Assembly (NCBI GenBank): GCA_024640345.1
Contig: JAHEFD010000001.1
Location: 82,288 to 146,287, forward strand
DNA: 64,000 nucleotides
DNA from: Woeseiaceae bacterium
GTDB taxonomy: Bacteria > Pseudomonadota > Gammaproteobacteria > Steroidobacterales > Woeseiaceae
Direction: 5' to 3'
Every line of letters starts with the position of its first letter. Within the stretch, counting starts at the first letter, position 1. The notes beneath the pieces were generated by a model. It saw only the letters and a list, made by a program, of their open reading frames with translations, ran no database searches and was not told the DNA's origin. Below, piece after piece: positions 35,994 to 45,298 of this stretch. The position numbers and the translations under genes were made by a program.

Positions 35994-36052
35994 AAAAGAA
36001 ATCGGATCGGGTTTGATTGACCATGGTCAATTCAGATTGGATCCGATCTTTT
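35994..36052. terminator. Nested hairpin between convergent genes
   Basis: ATCGGATC (36001-36008) pairs with GATCCGAT (36040-36047), flanked by an A-rich run (35994-36000) and CTTTT (36048-36052), so it can terminate both strands. Inside lies a second perfect palindrome, ATTGACCATGGTCAAT (36016-36031). Confidence 0.65.
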
Positions 36053-36070
36053 GATTTAGCAATTTAGAAC

Positions 36071-37606
36071 TCAGTTTTGGCGGATGACTTTGCCTGGTCG
36101 CGCCTCGGTAGTCACGCCGTCCCGGTACACCAGTTCGCCGCCGACCCAGACCGATGTGATGCCAGTCGAAATGAGGGTCGGTTCCAGCGGCGTCGCATGA
36201 TCGATAACGGTGTCCGGGTTAAAGAGGACCAGGTCGGCGATCATGCCTTCCCTGATGAGCCCGCGATTGGCAAATCCCATGTTTTCGGCTGCCAGGCTCG
36301 TCATCTTGCGCACGGCTTCCTCGAGTGACATCAGTTTTTGCTCGCGAACATATCGGCCCAGGACCCTCGGGAATGAGCCGGCACTCCTCGGGTGGAGGCT
36401 GACTATGCCGCCGTCTGTGCAGATGTTGGCATAAGGCCAGACAAGGAGTTCGCCGATGTCGGTTTCCTTCATGCTGGTACCAATGATGGACTCGGCACCT
36501 TCGCCATGTTCCTCTTTCCACGCAAGCGCTTCCAGCGCAATCTCCGAAAACGCGGTAATGACATCGACCTCACGAATTGCGGCAATCTCCGTCAATGTCT
36601 TGCCGACGTACTCCGGATTCGGCTCGAATCGCGTCATCCACAGGCCGTCCGGCGGGGCGATCTGGTCGAGCGCTTCCGCTATCGCGTCCCGGTTCGTAGG
36701 ATCCCTGTCGGGCAGCAGAACCATGATCGTCGACTGCCAGTACTCGTAGGGGTAGATATCGGCGGTAATGTTGATGCCTTCGGCGCGCGCGGCGTCCAGT
36801 TTTGCGACGAGATCGCCGGCGCTACCCCAAAGGCGTTTCATCGCCAGTTTCATGTGCGACACCTGCACGGGCATGCCGGTCTCCCGGCCGATCAGGATGA
36901 TTTCGTCAATTGCATCTTCGAACCAGCGGTCTTCACTGCGCACATGACTGATGTATCGTGTGCCGGCGTCGGCAGCGACCTGCGCCAGGGCCAGCACCTC
37001 CGACGTATCTGAGTGGATGCCAGGTTCATATTCGAGACCTGAAGCGAACCCCAGGGCGCCACTTTCCAGTTCGCTGGAAAGCATCTGCTTCATCGCTTCA
37101 ACTTCTTCCGCGGTAGCCGTGCGGCGAAAATCCTCTCCCATAACGTTGGATCGCAGCGTGCCATGCCCGACGTAAGAGGCGACATTGATTGTTGCCGGTG
37201 AGGCATCCAGGTCTGAATAAAAATCGGCGAGAGGGTAATACGAGCCACCATCCTGCCCGGCTATGATCGTGGTAATGCCCTGGCTGACCACGGGAAGGGC
37301 GTCCGGGTGCTCGAAAATGTCGCTGCTGGCGTGACTGTGGGTATCGATGAAGCCCGGCGCCAGTACCTGCCCGGCGCCGTCGACAACGGCTTCACCGGGG
37401 CAGGCCTCGAGCGATCCGATTTCGGAAATCAGTCCGTCGCGTATTCGCACGCTGGCTGCAACGGCCGGGGCGCCGGAGCCATCGATGAGCTGGATATTGG
37501 TGACCAGGAAGCCCGGTGTTTCGTTCAAACATGTCGCCGGCTCTTCCTGGCTACATGCGGTGAGCGCTATCGTTGCAAGTAGTGCAACTGTTCTTCTAAT
37601 TATCAT
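36071..37606 (-). CDS. N-acyl-D-amino-acid deacylase-like amidohydrolase, lipoprotein
   Basis: 511 residues. The lipobox is LTAC near residue 18. The D-aminoacylase pattern is visible: LAPGFIDTHSHASSDIFEHP near 82, VSQGITTIIAGQDGGS near 105, a VQSHMK-like segment reading VQVSHMKLAMKRLWG near 245 with the metal His, ADIYPYEYWQSTIM near 285 and ICTDGGIVSLHPRS near 395. The family removes acyl groups from N-acyl-D-amino acids; periplasmic members are common in marine bacteria. The start overlaps the end of the DUF6524 gene by 11 bases, so it belongs to the operon coming from 38616. Confidence 0.85.
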   Translation of the reverse strand: MIIRRTVALLATIALTACSQEEPATCLNETPGFLVTNIQLIDGSGAPAVAASVRIRDGLISEIGSLEACPGEAVVDGAGQVLAPGFIDTHSHASSDIFEHPDALPVVSQGITTIIAGQDGGSYYPLADFYSDLDASPATINVASYVGHGTLRSNVMGEDFRRTATAEEVEAMKQMLSSELESGALGFASGLEYEPGIHSDTSEVLALAQVAADAGTRYISHVRSEDRWFEDAIDEIILIGRETGMPVQVSHMKLAMKRLWGSAGDLVAKLDAARAEGINITADIYPYEYWQSTIMVLLPDRDPTNRDAIAEALDQIAPPDGLWMTRFEPNPEYVGKTLTEIAAIREVDVITAFSEIALEALAWKEEHGEGAESIIGTSMKETDIGELLVWPYANICTDGGIVSLHPRSAGSFPRVLGRYVREQKLMSLEEAVRKMTSLAAENMGFANRGLIREGMIADLVLFNPDTVIDHATPLEPTLISTGITSVWVGGELVYRDGVTTEARPGKVIRQN

Positions 37607-38057
37607 CGTCGACCTCGAATTGACCGGTTAATCTTCGCCATACATGTGACCAGCTAAGGCCGATCGCAAGAAGAGCGGATACACAAATCAATCCAACCCA
37701 GGTTGCGGAAGAAAGTGTGTTGACATTAAGCCAGCCAACATCCACCAGTAACCACACTACGCCACCGAGTAGCGCACCGCCAAGCAGAAGCCCGAGAAAG
37801 CCCAGCGATCGCTGAGTTGCTGCAAGCAGAATGACCCAGCCGATCAGCAGCACGATGCCGACCACGAAATGCTCCGGACCAAGGTCGGACGAATCCGGAC
37901 CGCGCGTTTTCGCCAGCCAGGCCCAGTATGAGAATCGGGTTGGATTGTAAGTCGCTACGACCAGTATCGTCGACGCGACGAGGCGCCATACGAAACTCAA
38001 AAAGTTGAACTCTCTCGAGGCGCGGCCGGAGCGGCCCTTTTCTGATTTGCTTGCCAT
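37596..38057 (-). CDS. DUF6524-like membrane protein
   Basis: 153 residues from the ATG at 38057, preceded by AGAGAGAA; the frame is open upstream but that part overlaps the next gene and lacks family character. Four membrane helices are predicted. The first carries FLSFVWRLVASTILVVATYNPT, which I associate with DUF6524. Then come WVILLAATQRSLGFLG and LLGGVVWLLVDVGWL, and the end is acidic (FEVDDDN). The function is unknown. It lies between the Mpo1-like gene (31 bases upstream) and the D-aminoacylase-like gene (11-base overlap), so all three appear co-transcribed. Confidence 0.75.
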   Translation of the reverse strand: MASKSEKGRSGRASREFNFLSFVWRLVASTILVVATYNPTRFSYWAWLAKTRGPDSSDLGPEHFVVGIVLLIGWVILLAATQRSLGFLGLLLGGALLGGVVWLLVDVGWLNVNTLSSATWVGLICVSALLAIGLSWSHVWRRLTGQFEVDDDN

Positions 38058-38088
38058 CAGTTCTCTCTGCTGTTTGGTTGTTATTGGC

Positions 38089-38616
38089 TCAGGTTGCCTG
38101 TTCCTGGCGCATTTGAACGATTCGCCGCTGTACTTCGTCAAACAGGTCGTCACGCAGTCCGGCGAATTTGAAGATGTCGACAACAATAAAAAATGGCGCC
38201 GCCACGTTCGCCTGTACAGGGTGCTTCAGTACGACCGGTACGGACTTCTCGACTGCATGACCGACAAACTGCGCGGCATAGCCGCCGAAAAATGCCACTG
38301 CTGCTGTCATCCCGGACGTTGCCAGCGGTTCCGTACCGATCACCGTGGCGAAATAGGTTATGGGCGCAGCGTATAGCAGGAACACCAGGCTGAAAAGCCT
38401 GTCGAGAGTGAAATAGAAGATAAATAAAAGCAGGGCGGTGACCTGTGCCAGGTTGATCGTATAGCCAACAATCTCGACGCTGGCCCAGCTCATCGCGATG
38501 AATACGCCCAGCATGATTGTGGGAATGCCGAGCATGTGAATGGCGATGTTGAACGGATGCTGATGTGCCGAAGCATAACCCGTCAACATATCCATGAGCT
38601 TCGAGTTCTCATTCAT
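38089..38616 (-). CDS. Mpo1-like/DUF962 membrane protein
   Basis: 175 residues with about four membrane helices. The N-terminal HQHPFNIAIHMLGIP segment matches the conserved HxxPxN-x3-HxxG motif of the DUF962/Mpo1 family, and a second GHAVEKSVPVVLKHP motif supplies further histidines. The yeast homolog Mpo1 is an Fe(II) dioxygenase that shortens 2-hydroxy fatty acids; bacterial members are uncharacterised, so a lipid-oxidising role is only a family inference. It is the first gene of a three-gene minus-strand set with the DUF6524 and D-aminoacylase-like genes. Confidence 0.8.
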   Translation of the reverse strand: MNENSKLMDMLTGYASAHQHPFNIAIHMLGIPTIMLGVFIAMSWASVEIVGYTINLAQVTALLLFIFYFTLDRLFSLVFLLYAAPITYFATVIGTEPLATSGMTAAVAFFGGYAAQFVGHAVEKSVPVVLKHPVQANVAAPFFIVVDIFKFAGLRDDLFDEVQRRIVQMRQEQAT

Positions 38617-38736
38617 CGGTCAGGCCGTCATGCGGTCAGGAAAGCGGAATCGGCAATTTAACACGACTTGCCGGCCATATACTTCACTGCCCGCCCTGAT
38701 ATCATCGCGGTTTGCCGAAATTGCCGGACGCCGCTG

Positions 38737-39858
38737 ATGCCTTTTACGCCATTCGATCTCGAATATACGCAGTCCCTCTGGGAACAGAAGGTTGACTTCA
38801 ACCTGACCGAGAGCGGTGTACACCCGATCAGGCTGGATGAGTTACTTGGTGGCGATGAGAGCCTGTTCAACGAACTGCTGGCTGCAGAAATCAACTATCC
38901 GCACGTCAACGGTAATCCGTTGCTTCGCGAGAGCATTGCCGAACTTTACGACGGCGCCGGAGTAGGAAATGTCCTGGTGACCGTGGGTGCGGCCGAAGCA
39001 AACAACATCATCATGCAAACGCTTATGCGGCCAGGCGATGAATTACTCACCCAGACGCCGACTTACAAGCAGGTGTGGGGCCTTGCCGAAAACAGCGGGC
39101 ATATTGTCAGGTCATTTCGGTTGCAGGCAGATGCCAGCTGGGCGCTGGATGTCGACGAGCTTAATGCCGGCGTGACGGAAAAGACCCGCATTATTGCGAT
39201 TGTTAATCCGAATAACCCGACCGGTCACATCATGACCGACGCAGAAATGGATGCCGTGGTCGCTGCTGCGGACAGGGTGGGTGCATGGATACTTGCCGAT
39301 GAGGTTTATCGGGGCGCCGAGCGGTTGCAGGAAGAGGAAACGAAGTCTTTTTACGGGCGCTATGACAAAGTGCTTGCCGTCGGCAGCATGAGCAAGGCTT
39401 ACGCATTGCCGGGTCTTCGCATCGGGTGGGTCGTCGGGCCGCGCCAGATGGTTGACGACATATGGCGACGCCACGAGTACACGACAATTACGGCGACAGC
39501 GCTTAGTAACATACTTGCGACTCACGCATTGTCGCCGGATGTCCGGCCGAGACTCATCAAGCGCACCAGGAATTACATTCGAAACGGTTTTCCGGTGCTG
39601 GAAAAATGGATGAACAGCCAGGATGGCTTGTTCAGTTACACGCCACCCGAAGCGTCAGCCGTTACGTTCATCCGCTACCATCTCGATATCAATTCAACCG
39701 AGTTGATGGAAAAGCTTTGCCGCGATGCCGGCGTTTTTGTCGGGGCCGGGGATTCTTTCGGAATGGATCATCATTTACGGATGGCATTTGGCCAGGAAAA
39801 GGCGGTCCTCGAAGAGGCATTCGGGAGAATTGCGAATACGCTGCAGTCGATCGCCTGA
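38737..39858 (+). CDS. Class I/II PLP-dependent aminotransferase
   Basis: 373 residues from the ATG at 38737 (MPFTPFDLEY); an in-frame start 69 bases upstream lacks family character. PLP fold-type I signs: VTVGAAEANNIIMQTL near residue 85, VNPNNPTGHIMTDAEM near 160, LADEVYRGAE near 190 and the Schiff-base lysine K220 in SMSKAYALPGLRIGW. Amino donor and acceptor cannot be set from sequence. Its stop overlaps the start of the ornithine cyclodeaminase-like gene (TGATG), so the two are translationally coupled and probably act on the same amino or imino acid. Confidence 0.88.
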   Translation: MPFTPFDLEYTQSLWEQKVDFNLTESGVHPIRLDELLGGDESLFNELLAAEINYPHVNGNPLLRESIAELYDGAGVGNVLVTVGAAEANNIIMQTLMRPGDELLTQTPTYKQVWGLAENSGHIVRSFRLQADASWALDVDELNAGVTEKTRIIAIVNPNNPTGHIMTDAEMDAVVAAADRVGAWILADEVYRGAERLQEEETKSFYGRYDKVLAVGSMSKAYALPGLRIGWVVGPRQMVDDIWRRHEYTTITATALSNILATHALSPDVRPRLIKRTRNYIRNGFPVLEKWMNSQDGLFSYTPPEASAVTFIRYHLDINSTELMEKLCRDAGVFVGAGDSFGMDHHLRMAFGQEKAVLEEAFGRIANTLQSIA

Positions 39859-40802
39859 TGCAGATCCTGACCCTCGGGCAAATCAAGGAAGCGCTGCCGT
39901 TGGTCAACCTCATGGATGAGATTGAGCGGGGATTCATGGCCTACAGTCGGGGCCAGTCGGTGGTACCTCCGGTCGGAGAGCTCATACTGCAGGATCCTCC
40001 CGGTGACGTGCACATAAAGTACGGTTACCTGAAGGGTGACAAATATTACGTCATCAAGATCGCTTCCGGATTTTACGAGAACCCGGCTCGGGGTCTGCCT
40101 TCGAGCAACGGCATGATGTTGCTGTTCAGGCAGGAAACCGGGCAACCCGAAGCCGTGCTGCTTGATGAGGGATTCCTGACGGATATTCGAACGGCGGTTG
40201 CCGGCGCTATCGCTGCGAAATACCTGGCCCCTGCCAGCGTGACGCGAATCGGAATCGTTGGTACAGGTATGCAGGCAAGGCTGCAGCTCCGGTACCTGAT
40301 GCCCGTGACGAACTGCCGCAGCGTGCTTGTGTGGGGTCGGGACCAGTCGAAGCTGGACGCCTGCGCGGAAGAAATGACGGGTTTTGGATTCACGGTTTCG
40401 ACGACCACGAATGCGGCCGACATAGAGAATACGTGCAACCTGATCGTCACGACAACGCCGGCAACTTCACCGATACTCACCGGTAAATTGCGACCGGGCA
40501 CGCACGTAACGGCGATGGGCTCGGATACGCACGACAAGCAGGAAGTCGCTGCGTCGATATTACAACACGCGGACCTGGTTGTTGCCGACAGCATTCCACA
40601 GTGCCTCGAACGAGGCGAAATTCACCAGGCACTGAAAGTTGGCGCAATCGCTGAGGGCGAAGTGGTCGAGCTGGGTGAAATTATTGCCGGCGATGCAGCA
40701 GGCCGTACAACAGAAGAGCAGGTAACAATAGCCGACCTGACTGGCGTTGCCGTACAGGACATCCAGATTACGAAGGCAATTTTCGAAGCCTCGCAAACCT
40801 AG
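39858..40802 (+). CDS. Ornithine cyclodeaminase/mu-crystallin family protein
   Basis: 314 residues from the ATG at 39858 inside the aminotransferase stop codon. The N-terminal part has VHIKYGYLKGDKYYVIKIASGF and GLPSSNGMMLLF, then DEGFLTDIRTAVAGAIAAKYLAP, then the NAD(P)-binding IGIVGTGMQARLQLRYL near residue 135 and VTAMGSDTHDKQEV near 220. The family includes ornithine cyclodeaminase, alanine dehydrogenase and imine reductases; the substrate is not predictable here. Pairing with an aminotransferase suggests conversion of an amino acid through its keto or cyclic imino form. Confidence 0.88.
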   Translation: MQILTLGQIKEALPLVNLMDEIERGFMAYSRGQSVVPPVGELILQDPPGDVHIKYGYLKGDKYYVIKIASGFYENPARGLPSSNGMMLLFRQETGQPEAVLLDEGFLTDIRTAVAGAIAAKYLAPASVTRIGIVGTGMQARLQLRYLMPVTNCRSVLVWGRDQSKLDACAEEMTGFGFTVSTTTNAADIENTCNLIVTTTPATSPILTGKLRPGTHVTAMGSDTHDKQEVAASILQHADLVVADSIPQCLERGEIHQALKVGAIAEGEVVELGEIIAGDAAGRTTEEQVTIADLTGVAVQDIQITKAIFEASQT

Positions 40803-40824
40803 GCTCAGAGCCGGGCTCTGACCC
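40802..40824. terminator. Hairpin between convergent genes
   Basis: TCAGAGC (40805-40811) pairs with GCTCTGA (40815-40821) around a three-base loop, with GG and CC outside. It starts at the stop codon of the ornithine cyclodeaminase-like gene and precedes the stop of the ABC permease gene on the other strand by 8 bases. It has the GGGGTCAGAGCCC core found in hairpins at 2458 and 22696. Confidence 0.6.
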
Positions 40825-40832
40825 CGATCGGT

Positions 40833-43271
40833 TTACTCGTATCGCAATGCCAGCACTGGTCTCGCGGTCGCAGCCCGGCTGGCCTGCAGCGCGATGGTGA
40901 GCCAGGCAACAGCAAGTGCGGCGGCGGCACTGGCGACGAACAGCCACGCCCAGTCGGCAAATGGTGCCTGGTATACGAAACGGTTAAGCCAGTCTTTCAT
41001 AAAGAAATAGGCCAGTGGCCAGGCGATGACGTTTGCGAGGAGCACGAGCTTCGTAAAGTCAGCTGTCAGCAGCATAATGATGTCCCTGACTGACGCACCC
41101 ATTACTTTTCGGATGCCAATTTCCTTGGTCCGTCTTTCCGTGGTGAACGATGCCAGGCCAAACAATCCAAGCGTCGCTACAAAAATCGCGAACGCAGAGA
41201 AAACGCCGAACATTTGTGCCTGCCGCTGTTCCGATCGGTACAAGGCATCGAATCGATCGTCGAGAAATTCCCAGAAAACAGGCTCACCCGGAACGAGCTT
41301 CTTCCACACCGACTCGAAATGTTCGATTGCTGCCCGATGATCGCCGGGCGCGAGCTTGACAGAAATTCTGCGGCCGTAGTTCGGGTCCGGTTCTTCATAG
41401 ACGGTCGCTTTCATTTCGTCATGCAGCGATGAAAAATGGATATCCGGAATGACACCAACAATCGTACGGTCAATAAACATGTCGAGTTCACGGCTCATGG
41501 GAGAGCGAATCACTTTCCCGATCGCTTCTTCCGGCGACCAGCCGAAGAGACGGGCAGCCGAAACATTGAGGATTGCGGCGGCTTTGACGACGGGGTTGTC
41601 CGTGGACGGATCCTCGACGCGCATTTCGTTCTGGCGGAAAGGTCTTCCGGCAACGAACTTAATGTCGTAGTGGTCGAACCATTGATAGTCCACCTTGATG
41701 TTCGCGATGCCGAAGAGGTTGTCCATCACAACGGGCACGCCCTCGGCGATATAGCCCTGGCCGTCATTGTTCTCCATGCCGGGAACTCTTGAAGAATAGA
41801 CCGCGGACAAAATGTCCGGATGCGATTCGAGTTCCGCCTTCATTGGCTCGTAGGTTTCCCAGAGATCGGCGAAGTAAGGAAGCTCACTGACAAGATTCCG
41901 TGACTTGTCCAGGCCAAGATCGACGTTCCGCGCGTAATTCATTTGCGCAATCACGATTCCGGTGGAAATCAACAATGCAATTGATGTTGCAAACTGAATG
42001 ACCACGAGTGTCTTCCGCAGGAAAGCAGACCCGGTACCTGATGCAGGGCCCTTCAGGACGTCAACAGGACGAAATCTCGAAAGGTAAAGCGCCGGATAGC
42101 TTCCCGCGAATGCCCCGACAACAGCGGTGCCCAGGAGCAGAATGCCCAGCGATGACGGATCCGCCAACGAAAATGTCAGCGGTATTTCAAGAAATGCGCC
42201 GAAACCGGGCAATACAATTTCGACAATAGCGACGGCGAGCAGCATTGCCAACGCCGTCAGCATGATCGATTCGCCCATGAACTGGGCGATCAGTTGCTTG
42301 CGTTTGGCACCTACCACTTTTCGAATCCCGACTTCCCGGGCACGTTGCGTGGAACGTGCTGTCGTCAGGTTCATGAAATTGATGCAGGCAATGAGCAAAA
42401 CAAACAGCGCGACGGCAGAGAAGGTATAGACAACTCCAATGCTGCCATTCGCTCGCCACTCACCGTCTCTGTCGGAGGTCAGGTGAATATCAGCCAGGCG
42501 CTGTAACCCGAGCGCAGAACTCTTTTCTGCATCTTCATTCCAGTGTCTTACCAGGAAGTCGTTGAACTGTGCCTGCAGATCGGCCGGATCGTAGTCCTCG
42601 GGCAGTCGCACGTAGGTGTAATAGTTATTGCTTCCCCAGCTTTCAAGTTCGTCCGGGCCTAACAGTAGTGGTACCGCTGCCATTGAGCCGATGATTTCGA
42701 ACGCCATATGCGTGTTGTCGGGGAGATCCTTGATTACAGCGGTTACCGTCACGTCGGCCTGGTCCATCAGGTTTAGCGTCTGGCCTATCGGGTCCTGGTC
42801 ACCGAAATAGCGCTCCGCTCCCCGCTCGGTCATGACAATGTCGGTCGGTCTTGCCAGCGCCGATTGCGCATCGCCACTGACGAATTCGAGGTTGAAAAAT
42901 TCAAATATATTGGGATCTGCGATAACCATTTCGTTCTCACGAATACGAATATCGCCGCGCGCCAGGGTAACGCCGCCAGTGGAAAGAACTCTCGTAATAT
43001 CTTCGACTTCCGCGAAGTCCTGCTTCATCAGTGGCGCGATAGGTGGCGCTACCGCGGCAAGTTCGAGATTGTTGCCGAAGAAGTCGCGGGTCACGCGATA
43101 GATTCGATCTGCATTGTCCCAGTGCTTGTCGAAAGAAAGCTCGTAACGGACAAACAGTGTGATGATGATGCAGCACGCCAATCCGATCGCCAGCCCGACG
43201 ATGTTTATCGCGCTGAACAGGGGATTGCCAGTGATATTGCGCCACGCGATCTTGATGTAATTATTGAGCAT
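40833..43271 (-). CDS. ABC transporter permease, MacB/FtsX type with two FtsX units
   Basis: 812 residues from the ATG at 43271; a TTG 33 bases upstream is unlikely. The N-terminal YIKIAWRNITGNPLFSAINIVGLAIGLA helix is typical of large MacB-like permeases. A periplasmic core (about 50-280) is followed by three helices with RAREVGIRKVVGAKRKQLIAQFMGES, then a second core (about 430-680) and three helices with RRTKEIGIRKVMGASVRDIIMLLTADF. Such permeases work mechanically to export lipids, peptides or to remodel the envelope, driven by a LolD-like ATPase. It overlaps the ATPase gene by 11 bases and belongs to the sigma-54 operon with the HlyD adaptor. Confidence 0.92.
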   Translation of the reverse strand: MLNNYIKIAWRNITGNPLFSAINIVGLAIGLACCIIITLFVRYELSFDKHWDNADRIYRVTRDFFGNNLELAAVAPPIAPLMKQDFAEVEDITRVLSTGGVTLARGDIRIRENEMVIADPNIFEFFNLEFVSGDAQSALARPTDIVMTERGAERYFGDQDPIGQTLNLMDQADVTVTAVIKDLPDNTHMAFEIIGSMAAVPLLLGPDELESWGSNNYYTYVRLPEDYDPADLQAQFNDFLVRHWNEDAEKSSALGLQRLADIHLTSDRDGEWRANGSIGVVYTFSAVALFVLLIACINFMNLTTARSTQRAREVGIRKVVGAKRKQLIAQFMGESIMLTALAMLLAVAIVEIVLPGFGAFLEIPLTFSLADPSSLGILLLGTAVVGAFAGSYPALYLSRFRPVDVLKGPASGTGSAFLRKTLVVIQFATSIALLISTGIVIAQMNYARNVDLGLDKSRNLVSELPYFADLWETYEPMKAELESHPDILSAVYSSRVPGMENNDGQGYIAEGVPVVMDNLFGIANIKVDYQWFDHYDIKFVAGRPFRQNEMRVEDPSTDNPVVKAAAILNVSAARLFGWSPEEAIGKVIRSPMSRELDMFIDRTIVGVIPDIHFSSLHDEMKATVYEEPDPNYGRRISVKLAPGDHRAAIEHFESVWKKLVPGEPVFWEFLDDRFDALYRSEQRQAQMFGVFSAFAIFVATLGLFGLASFTTERRTKEIGIRKVMGASVRDIIMLLTADFTKLVLLANVIAWPLAYFFMKDWLNRFVYQAPFADWAWLFVASAAAALAVAWLTIALQASRAATARPVLALRYE

Positions 43272-43971
43272 GGCGTGCCTCACCGGCTTTTTGCATGCCG
43301 ACAATATTCTCTGTCAGGACGCGGCCATCAAGCATGTTGACGACGCGCCCGGCATGATCGGCGTGACTCTGGTCGTGAGTAACCATGATGACCGTCGTGC
43401 CTTCGCCATTAAGTTGGCCAAGAAGTTCGAGAACCTCTTCACCGTTGCTCGTATCCAGGTTACCGGTTGGCTCATCTGCAAGAATCAGTTTCGGGTTCGT
43501 TACCACAGCGCGGGCAACCGCAACGCGCTGTTGCTGACCACCCGAAAGCTGTTGCGGCCGGTGGTCGGCCCGATGCGCGATGCCGACACGTTCCAGGACC
43601 TCGGTGACTCGTTTTTTTCGTTCGGCTGGTGCGACTTGCTGGTAAAGCAGGGGCAGCATGACGTTGTCGGCAACCGACAACTCATCCACGAGGTTGAAGC
43701 TCTGGAAGATGAAGCCAATGTTCTCTTTGCGAATATCCGCAAGCTGTCCTTCCGAATAGCCGGCGACATCCTCGCCCAGGAATCCATAACGGCCTGAATC
43801 CGGCGTGTCCAGCATGCCCAGGATATTCAGGAGCGTTGACTTGCCGCAACCCGAGGGGCCCATGATGGCGATGAATTCGCCTTTATTTACCTCCAGGTTT
43901 ACGTGGTTTAGCGCCGTCGTCTCAACAGCTGACGTGCGATATGCCTTTGTCAGGTCATGTATTTCGATCAT
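43261..43971 (-). CDS. ABC transporter ATP-binding protein (LolD/MacB type)
   Basis: 236 residues. Walker A is GPSGCGKS at residues 38-45, the signature motif LSGGQQQR lies near 141 and Walker B is [13 protein letters not shown] near 160, with the H-loop in VTHDQSHAD. It energises the FtsX-type permease encoded just downstream with an 11-base overlap. The HlyD-type adaptor gene is 29 bases upstream. As a set (adaptor, ATPase, permease) they make a tripartite mechanotransmission exporter across both membranes, with an outer-membrane channel encoded elsewhere. Confidence 0.93.
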   Translation of the reverse strand: MIEIHDLTKAYRTSAVETTALNHVNLEVNKGEFIAIMGPSGCGKSTLLNILGMLDTPDSGRYGFLGEDVAGYSEGQLADIRKENIGFIFQSFNLVDELSVADNVMLPLLYQQVAPAERKKRVTEVLERVGIAHRADHRPQQLSGGQQQRVAVARAVVTNPKLILADEPTGNLDTSNGEEVLELLGQLNGEGTTVIMVTHDQSHADHAGRVVNMLDGRVLTENIVGMQKAGEARHAQ

Positions 43972-44000
43972 TTTCCGCTCCTGGGTCTAAATTTTTGTTC

Positions 44001-45287
44001 TTAGCGATCGATGAATAATCGATCGATTTCAATGAAATTTGCATATGACGAAATGATGACCTCGTCACCGGGAACGAGGCCACCATCGACCTCGATCATG
44101 TTTGGATTCCGACGGCCCAGCTGCACGGCTCGGCGAGTTGCCGTCTTTCCGTCCGGGCTAAGCACGAACACCCACGCCCCGCCTGTGTCGTTGAAGAATG
44201 GACCATTCGCAAGGAGGACGGCCTGCTCGTTGCTATCGCCAAGTACCAGCCTGAGTTGCAGCGTCTGGCCTCGACGAATGTCCGGCGGAGTTTCGCCAAG
44301 GAATCGCAGATCGACTTCGAACTGGGACGCCTGGACCTCGGGATAGATCTTGCTTATTTCCAGCAGGTAATCCCGGCCATTGATTTCCAGTTGCGCCCGC
44401 TGACCGATTCGAACCCTGTTCAGATAGAATTCGTTTACGAGTGCGGTCGCTTTGAACTTTTCGACATCGTCAATTTGCCCGAGGCGCTCGCCTCGCGATT
44501 TCGACTCGCCGATTTCGGCGTCCATCGATGTCAACTGCCCGGCTCGCGGTGCGCGAATCAGGAGATTGTCGAGATTGCCCCGGGCGAGCTTCAGGTTTTT
44601 TTCCAGTTGCTGCACGGAACTGTTCAGCTGTTCGATCTGGGCAAGCCGGACTATTTCATCCTGGGCCTGGCTTTCCTCAGTAACGACGCGGCGTTTCTTC
44701 CAGTATTCCAGTTCATCGTTGCTATTCTCGTAATCGGTTTTTGAGATGAACTGGTTGCCTTCCAGCTCTTCGTATCGATTGACCAATCGTGTAAGCCTGA
44801 TGATCTGGTAATCGATCTCGATCAGGTCACTCTTCAATTTAAGGCGATTTTGCTCTATTGCGAGCTGCGTATTGCGCAGGTTATTGAGCTGTTCGCTTAC
44901 CTCGGCTTCGCGCGCAATCACATCCAGCTGTAGCGAAGTGTTTGACAGGTCGATCAGGGGCTGACCCTCTTCTACGAATGCGCCCTCTTCGACGAGAATC
45001 GCCTCGACACGGCCGCCTTCGATGGCATCGAGGTAAACCGTCTTTTCGGGTTCGACGCTTGCGCGCAGGGGGATGTAGTCCTCGTACATTCCGTTGCTGA
45101 CTTCCGCGGTCCGGATTCGTTGTCCGTCGAGCGTGAATGACGTCGACGAGTCAGACGCGAAGTAGATGATCGCCAACAGAGCCACTACGCCGGCAATGGT
45201 GCCGCCGATCACGAGCGGCTTTCGCGAGGGTGTTTCTATCCTCCGGTCCATTCCCGGCTGGTTCGAATGTGCTGAATGACTGTTCAT
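44001..45287 (-). CDS. HlyD-family periplasmic adaptor of the ABC exporter
   Basis: 428 residues with one N-terminal membrane anchor (about 25-45: LVIGGTIAGVVALLAIIYFA). A barrel-sandwich hybrid half (GGRVEAILVEEGAFVEEGQPL near 90), a long coiled-coil hairpin (about 115-245, with EVSEQLNNLRNTQLA and VQQLEKNLKLARGN), the second lipoyl half (LIRAPRAGQLTSMDAEIG near 250) and a beta-barrel follow. The ATG at 45287 sits only a few bases after the predicted sigma-54 transcription start and has no ribosome-binding site; an alternative ATG is at 45251. First gene of the exporter operon and divergent from its likely regulator. Confidence 0.9.
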   Translation of the reverse strand: MNSHSAHSNQPGMDRRIETPSRKPLVIGGTIAGVVALLAIIYFASDSSTSFTLDGQRIRTAEVSNGMYEDYIPLRASVEPEKTVYLDAIEGGRVEAILVEEGAFVEEGQPLIDLSNTSLQLDVIAREAEVSEQLNNLRNTQLAIEQNRLKLKSDLIEIDYQIIRLTRLVNRYEELEGNQFISKTDYENSNDELEYWKKRRVVTEESQAQDEIVRLAQIEQLNSSVQQLEKNLKLARGNLDNLLIRAPRAGQLTSMDAEIGESKSRGERLGQIDDVEKFKATALVNEFYLNRVRIGQRAQLEINGRDYLLEISKIYPEVQASQFEVDLRFLGETPPDIRRGQTLQLRLVLGDSNEQAVLLANGPFFNDTGGAWVFVLSPDGKTATRRAVQLGRRNPNMIEVDGGLVPGDEVIISSYANFIEIDRLFIDR

Positions 45288-45298
45288 GCTTTATATAC

